DNA of 25,335 nucleotides, from NCBI GenBank assembly GCA_001931905.2, contig MSJI02000361.1, positions 1 through 25,335 on the forward strand, in the 5' to 3' direction. The DNA comes from Cladosporium sp. IMV 00045 (taxonomy: Eukaryota > Ascomycota > Dothideomycetes > Cladosporiales > Cladosporiaceae). The notes under the pieces were generated by a model. The model was given only the letters and a program-made list of their open reading frames with translations, was not told the origin of the DNA and made no database searches. Shown here piece by piece: positions 10,579-19,296 of this stretch; the stretch's first letter is position 1, and each line of letters opens with the position of its first letter. The position numbers were made by a program, and so were the translations under genes.

Positions 10579-12270
10579 ACCTGGATAGTAAATGTTGGCT
10601 CATTTCTCCGAACCCTATATTGGGAAGAGTATCTTGTCTAATGGATTTCAAACCAGGCACGGATTTTCAAGGGAGGCTCTTCCATTTGTACGGGCTACGC
10701 GTAATTTCAGTCTCTCAGAGTCTCTATCCATCGGGCGCTATGTGCTGCACCCGCACATGTGCGTGCGATGCAGGGCTCAAAGACAAAACGTGGCATTGCA
10801 GCATCAAATAGAAGTCCGCTCTCGTCACACACCTACATCGTATCTCATTGATTAGTATCGTGCGTGCAATGGACGCACACCTTACCTCGCCAAATGACAC
10901 CATAGCCGGGCTTAACGCTGACTAGCGAAAGCCGCGGCTTTGTTAGGCCTCAGGACCGCCCCGGAATAACAAAATATATACTTTGACCAGATCCTATACA
11001 AGCGCTAATGGAGTCGGGCTTTGAGTGGTTAACCAGGACTGTAAGCTGTTCTGTACTGCAGTCATGATCACATGTTCGGAGCTGAATTTGTGCATTCGTA
11101 TAGTCATACGCCAGACCAGATATTATGGAAACGCGATTTTTCGCTTCATGGATCACAACATGATATGCACCATACTGCCCATAATTCAGCCTTTTCTTTT
11201 TTCCTTTGATGACATAGGCGTTCTCCCGGTGGCACATGATCTCTTTCACTTAAGAATGTATGTGTTGCGTGTCAACCCATGTTTTACGCGCGGGCATGCA
11301 GCATATGCATGCTATCGTCGCACTTTGTACTAGACGTTGTCTTGTAACGCTCAAGCTGTCTGCTTTATCGCGATGCAGTCATCTTCCTGCAACGCAAGAT
11401 AGGGGCATTTGCTCTAGAAAACTGTCATCTGGCACTGGCATCAATACATACACGCGGTGATACCCCACTCTATTTGCCCAGAATCGATATGATGCGGGCG
11501 GCCTCGCAGATATGCGCGCTTTGCGTTTTCTGCCAACACATGCTTCATCCTCCTATATCATGATTTGTCCATACCCAGAGTTCTCGTGCTTCAGAGACAT
11601 CTGATGACGCGACGCAGCAAAACCGGTGAACGTGTCATCGAATCGGAACGAAGCTTTCCGTCGCCCGTGGCGATAAACCCAGCTGATCCGCTCCTCGTCA
11701 ACCACGTAGACCGATAGGGCTTACATTGAAAAGCGGGGTTCCTATTATATGAACAAGCAAAACCATACATCAGTAGCCACATTGCAGGATCATCGAACAT
11801 TACGGATTCATCTTCACGCCAGGGCACGGAGGTACAGTCGTGTATGATCCCTTGTGCATGATATCTCGTTCGTTCCAGCTCACTCTTGGCGGAGTAGAGA
11901 TACGCAAGTAGTGGCGCGTTTCACTGTCCTTTCACATGTTTGCTCTTAACCTGGTGGTGAGATACTGATGGCTAAATCCTCTCTTTCTGCATGAGCATTA
12001 ATTTTTGCTGCTTCTGCTATTGGTTGTAAACTGCACCAGCTGGTCAAACGTACCTCGTTTGAAGTGTTCGGTCGCGCAGCGGCTCGGCTGATTGAACGTG
12101 ATCCCATTGTTCCGTAATCGAGGCACCCGCGCCGACAACGTATGACAAAAGACTTATCATCCTCAGGATGAAACTTGTTTCCTGCCCTGATCATAACTTT
12201 TACGACTCCCAGTCTCCCAGTCTCCACCAGAGTCTGATAGCAAAACCCAAACCCTAGAAGCACTCCAGTC
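10579..12270. other. Gene-poor spacer of about 1.7 kb
   Basis: This lies between the divergently transcribed BTB gene (minus) and RAI1-like gene (plus), so both promoters should be here. The open frames have no recognisable motif, and the longest minus-strand one runs antisense into the next gene. A 14-bp perfect palindrome sits at 10928-10941. A pyrimidine-rich stretch with CCCAGTCTCCCAGTC lies about 50 bases before the 12271 start codon. No tRNA or other RNA gene was recognised. Confidence 0.4.
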
Positions 12271-13849
12271 ATGGATATCTTTCGCACAGACCTCTCTAAA
12301 TTTGATGCTTCTCCAGATACAAGAATTGCCGGCCTAGAGCATCTTTCTTCGTACAGCTGGATTGAAGCCTCGTCCCCCACGATAATTGTGCCGGGTCTAC
12401 CACGCCGTTGGTCGAAGGGAAGCGCTCCTCGTCAGCTGCGAAAAGACAGTGGCCTCGTTTACATTGCCCAAAATGCGGCTCGCCTTCCTGAAAGCCCGTT
12501 GGAGCCCCTCTTCCGAGCGCTGTATACCGCGAATCCTTTATTCGACATGTCTTCCACTGACGTTGTCAGCGATCGTAACAACATTCGCAAGCTCCTCTCG
12601 TTCGTCGACCCAGGTTCTAGTCCACATGGAATCAAAAGCTTCAACATAAGGGTAGAGCCCATCAACGACACCGTAATTTTCCATCGCGAGGAAACATCGA
12701 CAACCGAGTTTATTGGACCGAATGAATTCAAGGGCTATGGCCGTGAGTTCGAAAAGGCTTACACGGTCAATGAGCTTCCTCTCAGCACAGGGCATCACAG
12801 GATCATATCGTACCGTCTTGGAACGCTTCGCTTCATCATCCGCCACGAAACGGACGGCTATATAGATGATGATAGTGCAGAGCAATTTTCGAGGAAGGAA
12901 AGTCCAGCAGATAACCTTTCGGACATGCTTGGAGCCATGACTCTTTCACGAAGCAATGCACTTCCAGAGATTGATCCGTCCGTGTCGAAGTTGACTTTAA
13001 AGCAAGGCGGACGCGACATATCCCTTCGATCCACACTTGAGATCAAGACAAGAGTTCATCACAAACCCCTCTCAATGGAGGATGTCGCTCCACAGCTTTG
13101 GATCTCCCAGACCCCGAAGTTGGTACGGGCTTATCACGAGAGAGGCAAATTCAGTGCTCCCGTTGTCGAAGATGTGTCGACAGATGTCAGAAATTGGGAG
13201 AGTTCGAATCAGCAGACTCTCAAACGACTGGCTGGATTGATCACACAAATAATTGCAACGGTGAAACACGAAGGACACAGTGCCATCACCTATGATATGG
13301 CACACGATAAGCTTCTTTTGCACCCAACGGAAACGAGGAGGTCTTTCCCGACAGACCTTTATGAGCGGTGGAAGATTGTTCACACACCGTCCTGTGGACA
13401 AAAAATTGACATGACACCAACTTGCACGATTGAGGTCAGTCCAATGCTAAGTCTTATCACCTCCGCCACAAAGCTGACACAGATAGCCGAGCTTTGATGA
13501 CAAAGTCGGCCCGCCTCAAGTCAAGCCTGCTCGGGATGAAAACAAAGAGTATACTCGTGGTCAGGCGGACGATCCATGTAATCCGCTGCACAAATCGGAG
13601 ATGGATACAAGGACGCCCTGCTACATTTGCGATAGAATGAGGAAGAGTAGACCATTATTGCATGGGTCTCTGGCTACCGTTGGCGAGACACATGAATGCC
13701 TTCTCTGTTCTAGAGAATACTGCGACAAGCACAGTGCGCGCGACGGAAACGTTTGTGAGATCAATCACGAAACTTATTACAAGAAGCACGCCAACCTCCC
13801 GCACATTTATCCCTCCCTGAATGCGAGAAAATCTGTTTTGGGGGAATGA
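12271..13849 (+). CDS. RAI1/DXO-like nuclease-family protein with Cys/His-rich tail, 2 exons
   Basis: Exon 1 (12271-13434) encodes 388 residues of a fungal family often labelled geranylgeranyl pyrophosphate synthetase, yet no DDxxD prenyltransferase motif is present. The motif order instead matches RAI1/DXO decapping nucleases: R102 (SDRNNIRKLL), GREFE 157-161, the acidic pair E193/D195 (HETD), EIK 257-259 and QLW 275-277. RNA-cap or 5'-end hydrolysis is inferred; ETD replaces the usual E-hydrophobic-D. A 52-nt intron (13435-13486: GTCAGT, CTGAC, ATAG) joins exon 1 in phase to an open frame (13487-13849). Its 120 residues hold CYIC, then CLLC-x4-C-x2-H and CEINH, a probable two-zinc module. 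Without splicing, exon 1 reads 20 more codons to a stop at 13497 and the tail would be a separate 82-residue gene starting at 13601. I favour the fused model because the 114 bases before that ATG are open in frame. Confidence 0.72.
13435..13486 (+). other. Probable intron joining nuclease-like and Cys-rich exons
   Basis: The donor is GAG|GTCAGT, the branch site AGCTGAC and the acceptor CAGATAG|CCG. The length of 52 nt matches the other introns here. A competing CAG acceptor four bases earlier keeps frame but ends after four codons (IAEL, stop), so acceptor choice would decide between a short and a long protein. Confidence 0.6.
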
Positions 13850-14230
13850 AGCAAGCAGTAAGCTCTCTCGTATGTGCATGTATGTTATCACTTACCCAGG
13901 CCACATAGACAGATGCATAACCTCATCAGGACCTCGTTTCACCACTCTTCTTGTTCAGGGCACTGCCAGCCCAGCTTCAGGCTTGAAGCCCGTGTGTTCC
14001 GGATTCAAACGCGGTTTTGGGACTTTCGAGGCCTTTGGGACCATTTCCATGACACACGAACTGTTGACACGACACTCTGCAGTACGTAGACTGTAACAAT
14101 CTAAACAATTGCGTTGACTGAATGAACCTTGCGCATATATTTTGGTGGAATATATCGAAAGTTGTTGTTGAGCTCAGGAATGAGAGCGGTGTGATGGCCT
14201 GAGGCCACCCAAAGGAAGGACTGCGCTAAC

Positions 14231-14330
14231 AGAGCGACACTTCCCCAGCTTCACAGCATGTCGCTCTACACGAGGTATCACATCACATGAATTAACGTGT
14301 CTAGAGCAACGCGACCGGCGTAGAGCGACA
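14231..14330. repeat. Three copies of AGAGCGACA, one inverted
   Basis: Copies lie at 14231-14239 (+), 14259-14267 (-) and 14322-14330 (+). The last two extend to a 10-bp inverted repeat, GTCGCTCTAC and GTAGAGCGAC. The role is unknown. Confidence 0.6.
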
Positions 14331-14390
14331 GCAAGTCGCACAGATCGGGACTCACAAGCCTCCTTAGTATATAGGTTTAGAATTAGTCCA

Positions 14391-14403
14391 GGGTTAGGGT
14401 TAG
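14391..14403. repeat. Short telomere-like TTAGGG repeat
   Basis: GGGTTAGGGTTAG is about two units of the standard ascomycete telomere repeat inside a gene-poor spacer. It is short enough to be chance. Confidence 0.6.
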
Positions 14404-14956
14404 CCTCGTGCTCAATCTAAGTAACGAAGCTAGTAACAGGACATCGTTCGCTGAGTCTACGAAACCGCTACACCATCTCCATTGGTTTTCAATATCTGAG
14501 CAGCGAACTCCCTGGTCACTTTCCGCCACAAGCTATCAACACCCTTACGTGACCCTATGTTCTTGGATGTTGATTTGGTCGAGAAGATGGGATATGGTAC
14601 CATGACTGAGCTCTATGCATGTGCTGGAGTATGTGAAAAACTGCTGCGAATCATCGATTGTAGTGTTAATTATGATACGCGATGCAATGGGGTGATCAAA
14701 ATGCCAAAGCAATTGTAAGCTCAACAAATTTGCGGCATATTCAGGACAGACCGCTGCAGAACCTCACGTGATGGATTTGACTGCTCTCTGTCGAGGTGTT
14801 GCTCGTGCTATGGACTTCTCAGCCATGAAGATCGGCAGCGCCACATTTATCACCCACTGTTGTATATAAGGCAAGCAGGCTGCGACTTGAATCAAGTAAC
14901 ATTCTTTGAACGTATCAAATCTCAACACCAAGCATCTCATCATGCTACACTAGGCA

Positions 14957-15679
14957 TCATTGCATTTTTGCCAATGTCTCTTGCTTCACGAGATCTTGGC
15001 CTCTCTCACGCCGCCACAGCTCTAGCCCGTTCCCAGACCGACGTTGCTGGAAAACCAAAGCGTACCTCACACAGCCACCATCTGAAGCCACCTGACATAC
15101 CGTTTGCTTGACATGTTTGAGTAGACCGACGAAGATGGCGATCTCATTCTCATTCTGCCTTTGTTACATCGCTAAGTCTGAGGTAACATCCTTCTGATAT
15201 GCATCAGTAAAGACAAACAATCCTCGCAGGTGTCGGCCAAGATAGAGTCGATGAAGCCCTGAAAACCACATCTGGACCATGATGTCGTCCATTTTGGTGT
15301 TCTTTTTGTCTCGAGACTTGATCTCTACGAGACATTCCAAGCTGTGCTTCATACCGACGTCAACGACAGCCAATGGAAGCGTCGAATTGTCTGCCAAATG
15401 CATTTGGAGTGGCGAATCCGTTTGGGGTAAGGTCGCCTTCCCTGATGGCGCGGGGCAGATTGGCGGCAGTGATGATCGAATTGGGAATTCCCCGGAGTCT
15501 TGCTCGAAACAACAGCAGTCGCAAACATCCACCTCGGATTGAAGAAGCAAACTCAGGCCACCTGGAGAATATGAGAAAATCCTGTGGTGACTTGTGGACT
15601 TCACGTCTTGCTCTTCTTGCGTCGTACATGCCTGGACTCGTAAGATTATCGAACGAGATGAGCTAAACTCAAGACGCAC
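14957..15679 (-). pseudogene. Broken paralogue of the RAI1/DXO-like gene
   Basis: The minus-strand reading carries the same landmarks as the 12271 gene. STSHHRIFSYSPGGL corresponds to STGHHRIISYRLGTL, SEVD replaces HETD, VEIKSR matches LEIKTR, and VQMW matches PQLW. EVD and EIK are textbook RAI1/DXO-type acidic motifs. Homology runs through an in-frame TAA at 15164-15166 and on to a TGA at 14957-14959. The N-terminal third (the motif-I Arg and GREFE region) is absent, there is no ATG, and an in-frame stop lies just upstream near 15700. It is therefore a truncated fragment with at least one nonsense change. The Cys/His tail is not seen. It sits just downstream of the HEPN-like gene on the same strand. 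Confidence 0.78.
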
Positions 15680-15799
15680 TCGGGATTCATGATCAAGTCA
15701 CCAGGGCGTTGTGGAGAGAATGGAAAGACTTGTGGGGAATTGTGTTCTAGAAATTCAACCCGTAGCCCATGGAATCAGAGCAGCTTGGATTCTCGACAA

Positions 15800-17406
15800 C
15801 TACAGAGCCTGCAGAATCCTCGTTCTCAGAATATATACAAAAACCCCCAGAGTCAGCACGATGAAGAGAAGTGCCACGACAAATTCTGATCGAGATGCCC
15901 TTGTAAGAACTGATTCTTCTTTACTCGCTGCATCTTGCCCAAATATTGCGTTTGAGAACCAGGACGTTGAGCCATGATTATGAAGTCCGACTTGGAATGG
16001 ATTGCCGCTGCCATTCCGGATATCCTCGATGCAAGTCTCACAAAATTGAAAGCAATGATTTCCAAGATGCTGTTTACATTCGCTGTTAGGAGATATGGCA
16101 CCCAAAGCCTGGATTCCAGCGTGGTCTCTGGCGAGTTCGTTGAAAGAAGTTGTTTGCTGAAACTTAGTGATCGCACAAAGCTCATATTCCTGGCTTTCGC
16201 TGGATATGCGAGCGACAGCCAGATGCTCCTCAATTTGCAGTTGGTAGAATTGAGTCTTTTTCTCCCTCATTACGACTCGAAGCTGTTCTTGCACAGAACT
16301 TTTGTGCGCACAAAGATCATCCAAAAGATAATTGAAGGCCTGGCAGATGTCAGAAATTGCTTCTGCCGATACGCTATCGTTGAGAATATCGAGGAAAGCT
16401 TTGGTATCCTCAAGAAGCGATCCAATTTCACGGGCGGTTGTCCGCTTTCGATGGACTGCCGTGTGTCTGAGCTCAACCACTGCGTTGAAAAGCGACATCA
16501 AAGGTTTGTTGAGGGCCTCAACTTTCGCGCGAGGTAGAAGATCTTTGCGCTTCCGAAGTATCTTGACCCAATCATTGAGCTCAACGCATCGTGCACAGTC
16601 CCAGCCCTTCTCTTTGATCATCTCCCGCATGGCTGTTGCACCAAATGTGAAAAGTGAATCTTCAAGCATCCGCTGTGCGGCGAGCAAGAGGGTATGTTGG
16701 AGACTGTAAGGAAGGTAGACTGGCGTCAACGACGAAAGTGACTGGTCCGCGTTGAGCAGGCCTCTGTTTTGCGAAGCGCCGAGTATCGTTGCTGCTTGTT
16801 GAGCAGAGGAATCTTCATCTACTACAGCCACATGACTTTCAATCCCCAGCGCGTTGCTGGAAACTGGCAAGCAGGGTTGAGGTGGTGGTACAGTGGTAGA
16901 GGTGTTTTTAATGAGGGCCTCAGCTTTCTGTCTTTGGTCTGTCTGGAACGTCATCAGTACCTGCACTGATGGGACACCAAAAGTTCGTGCGAACCTGTGA
17001 CTCAAAAGACCCTTCGTTCAAAAGGCGTAATGTTATGTTGCTTAGCTTATCCAATTCGTATATCGAAATGAGCTTCTCCACGGCTGGGGTTTGCCTTTTG
17101 GCCTGAAGGCGCTGCCTGATTTTCTTGAGTTTTAAGAGGTGGTTTGGCCCCTTCGAACACGTCTCGGAGATTATGGCAAATCTGTTCACCGCTTCGCCCA
17201 GCATCATCCATGGTCACTTCGTGGCTTGCAAAGACGGACAGGTTTTGACGTGGTTCATATGTGTCGAGGACGAACAAAGATTGAACAGGAAGATCCAAAT
17301 CGCGAGCATTGATATTTGTCGGAACTAATTAGTGGGGCATCTTAGGTATGCCGGGCTATATTAGGTTACAATATAACGAAGATACTGCAGGTTTATTGCC
17401 TTCCAT
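15800..17406 (-). pseudogene. Frameshifted fungal membrane-anchored protein with HEPN-like motif
   Basis: The longest open segment (15800-17005) encodes about 400 residues. It contains a helical domain around NDWVKILRKRKDLL, the motif RHTAVH (R180 to H185 in that segment), a helix-rich coiled-coil-like stretch at 234-265, a Cys/His patch near 310-325 and a C-terminal membrane span at about 375-393. R-H-x3-H fits the HEPN RNase motif (R, polar residue, x3, H), so RNase or RNA-binding activity is inferred. Fungal relatives are, as I recall, often mislabelled ubiquinol-cytochrome c reductase. The N-terminal part lies in two other frames (HEVTMDDAGRSGEQICHNL about 17235-17170; VEKLISIYELDKLSN about 17080-17040), so +1 shifts near 17075 and 16960 are needed. 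Neither site offers a plausible intron. A possible first exon is 17406-17370 with a 45-nt intron ending CACTAATTAG. It is either a recent pseudogene or has homopolymer assembly errors. Confidence 0.65.
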
Positions 17407-18026
17407 GCTTTACGGCTTTGCGGCAGGAGCCAGTGGTGTCAGGCCCCTGCACCCATGTAGCAAGACATGGTTTGCTTAGGTACCCGATTAAGTGGCAGCG
17501 GCTTGAATTTGGTGGGCCACGACGGACTTATAGCATGGGTCAAATGTACCGAGCGGACAATTTCATGGTCAGATTTAAGCCTGTTGTCTCTTCAGCATGC
17601 CCCACCACCGAAACACCAAAATTGTATACTGCATTCTTCCGGAGGGTGAGAGAATCGTCCGCTGAGTACATCAGTCGCATACCCCACCTTCTATGAATCG
17701 TGGCGTGATCAACTGAGTAACCACATTATTGTAGTCACATATGCTGCAGCTGCATGCTAGGGTCTTGATTGATCGTTCTCAGACGCGTCAAAATCTCGCC
17801 ACCCAACATCTCGCCACCGGCGCGCAGACACTGATTACAGATCAGCACCGCTTCCTCACCCGCGGCTATGAAGAGCTCTTCTTGGTCCGATGTGGTGCCA
17901 TTGGCGCACAGAAGGCCCTGATTTTTGAGCAGATTCAACGTCAGAGACGGTCAAAGCTAGATGTGCAATTAGTGAGCACATGAAAGTTTATATCAACCAA
18001 AGTCTACGTTAACATTCCGTCGAAAC
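17407..18026. other. Spacer, no gene seen
   Basis: This lies between the HEPN-like gene's 5' end and the 3' end of the CYTH gene, both on the minus strand. Frames up to 92 codons exist on both strands without recognisable motifs. The HEPN-like gene's promoter should be here. Confidence 0.35.
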
Positions 18027-18842
18027 TCAGCTTCTCAATGGATTGCCGGATTTCCATCGAGTGAACGCTTCCAGCTTCCCTGTAGCATCTCGGCCACCGT
18101 CAAAGAGCGAGGGGTGTTCGCCAATAACCCGCACCAAGTATGCATCCATCTTTTCTGCTTCGCGAGCATGCGATACATGCGCAAGGTCCAGCGAGGACTC
18201 CTTGGTAAGCTCGATTTCTCCCACTTCGTGACGGAAGGCACTTGAGCCACATTTAAAAAGTCCCGGCTGAGATGTCACCACTGTGTCCAGTACCAAATTC
18301 ATCTCCCAACCACGTTCGCACTGATGTCCTAAGAAGACATTTGGGACCTTCCAGGCCTGACGTGTTGTAATCAAATCGGCATACATTGTCAAGTCAGACA
18401 TAGCCACTTCTGGTGCGTGTTTCCGTAGTAGCTCGTAGACCTCTTGTTCGCCATGGACCTCCATCATACGCGAATTCGCGAAGTCGCCATCCAGCCGTAA
18501 CTTGGCATTCCAGATGCCCGACTTCGGCTTTGAACCTTGGAAAGGCGTGAAGGTGCGAAACCTGACCCAAATTCCTTTCCTCCAAAGGCTTTCTTTGCAC
18601 TCATAATAGATGTCATGAAGTTCAAGCCGTTCAGCTGGCACAAGTGCCTTTTCCGTGTCGGTGGAATGCAATGTATCATGGTGATTTAGGAGAAGCTTCC
18701 AATTTTCCAAAAAATGTGAAGTTGGGACGAATTTTCGCTCAACCTCGATCTGATGATGCTTTTGGCGAATGAATTGCACCATGTGTGCGACGTTGTCTAG
18801 ATTCGGCCTTCGCATGAAGTTCAACGAGGTCAAGAGATACAT
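18027..18842 (-). CDS. CYTH-domain protein, thiamine-triphosphatase-like
   Basis: The single-exon product has 271 residues, close to the size of mammalian ThTPase. CYTH enzymes hydrolyse triphosphates (thiamine triphosphate, inorganic tripolyphosphate) or make cAMP in a beta-barrel tunnel lined by charged residues. Signature residues visible in order: EVERK at 33-37 (the ExExK hallmark), YYE at 79-81, RKGIWVRFR around 88-96, WNAKLR with K114 and R116, R161, D186 in LVLDTV, and EIE at 209-211. The set is complete, so catalytic competence is likely; the substrate cannot be read from sequence. Start: ATG at 18842; M10 and M21 are alternatives because the domain begins near residue 31. Its neighbours on the same strand are unrelated in family, though the fusion enzyme upstream also handles phosphorylated metabolites. 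Confidence 0.88.
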   Translation of the reverse strand: MYLLTSLNFMRRPNLDNVAHMVQFIRQKHHQIEVERKFVPTSHFLENWKLLLNHHDTLHSTDTEKALVPAERLELHDIYYECKESLWRKGIWVRFRTFTPFQGSKPKSGIWNAKLRLDGDFANSRMMEVHGEQEVYELLRKHAPEVAMSDLTMYADLITTRQAWKVPNVFLGHQCERGWEMNLVLDTVVTSQPGLFKCGSSAFRHEVGEIELTKESSLDLAHVSHAREAEKMDAYLVRVIGEHPSLFDGGRDATGKLEAFTRWKSGNPLRS

Positions 18843-19296
18843 GGTGCTGACCGAGCGGTTCGATTGTTAGAGTTGGACCGATGGGCGGTGATCTGGATTA
18901 AAGTATTGTGTTTAGTCAAAGTTAGAATTATGAATGGAAATAATTCACCCAAGAACAAATGTAAGCCATCATTCTCAATACTTCTACCTCATGATCGACC
19001 GCCCATGATGTTGCCGAAAGAAGTAACAATTTTCAGGGTGAATAGACTTTCCATGGACGGGTCTCATTAGGTTCAATGTTCACCGCCAGATGCACACAGG
19101 GAATAACATGATATCATATATTAAGACGGCTCCAACAATTAGTATGCAGACTTAGCAGTTGATCGGCGATAGTAATAATTTCATATCCACTCCCAAGTAT
19201 TGTTGAACAGCGCAGAACGAGTAATTGATCCCAACCCTAGCGTCCGAAAGAAGCACCCGACTTTCCAGAATACAACCCCTCTCTCACTCAGATAAT
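18843..19296. other. Spacer, no gene seen
   Basis: This is AT-richer than the genes on either side and lies between two minus-strand genes, so it should hold the CYTH promoter and the 3' UTR of the fusion gene. No other structure was found. Confidence 0.35.

Larger units (their letters stand above)
13850..14956. other. Spacer with small repeats, no gene
   Basis: This region separates the convergent RAI1-like gene and its broken paralogue. It holds three copies of AGAGCGACA (14231-14239; inverted at 14259-14267; 14322-14330) and a short telomere-like GGGTTAGGGTTAG at 14391-14403. The frames present are short and unrecognised. Confidence 0.4.

Noticed and set aside
10950..11249. 99-codon minus-strand open frame
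   Set aside because: No recognisable motif, no intron-linked neighbour; treated as a chance frame in a gene-poor spacer.
11591..11827. 78-codon minus-strand open frame
   Set aside because: Mixed, domain-less composition and no supporting context.
11946..12380. 144-codon minus-strand open frame
   Set aside because: It overlaps antisense the promoter and first codons of the RAI1-like gene and shows no motif or domain-like sequence.
12271..13497. Geranylgeranyl pyrophosphate synthase function
   Set aside because: The label is common for this family, but no DDxxD or other prenyltransferase motif is present; RAI1/DXO-type motifs fit better.
14391..14403. Subtelomeric location inferred from TTAGGG units
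   Set aside because: Only about two units, too short to indicate a telomere or a fusion point.
15974..16537. 187-codon plus-strand frame
   Set aside because: Antisense shadow of the HEPN-like gene, whose own frame has coherent helices, motif and membrane span.
15800..17005. Cytochrome c1 / ubiquinol-cytochrome c reductase function
   Set aside because: No CxxCH haem motif and wrong architecture; likely an inherited misannotation.
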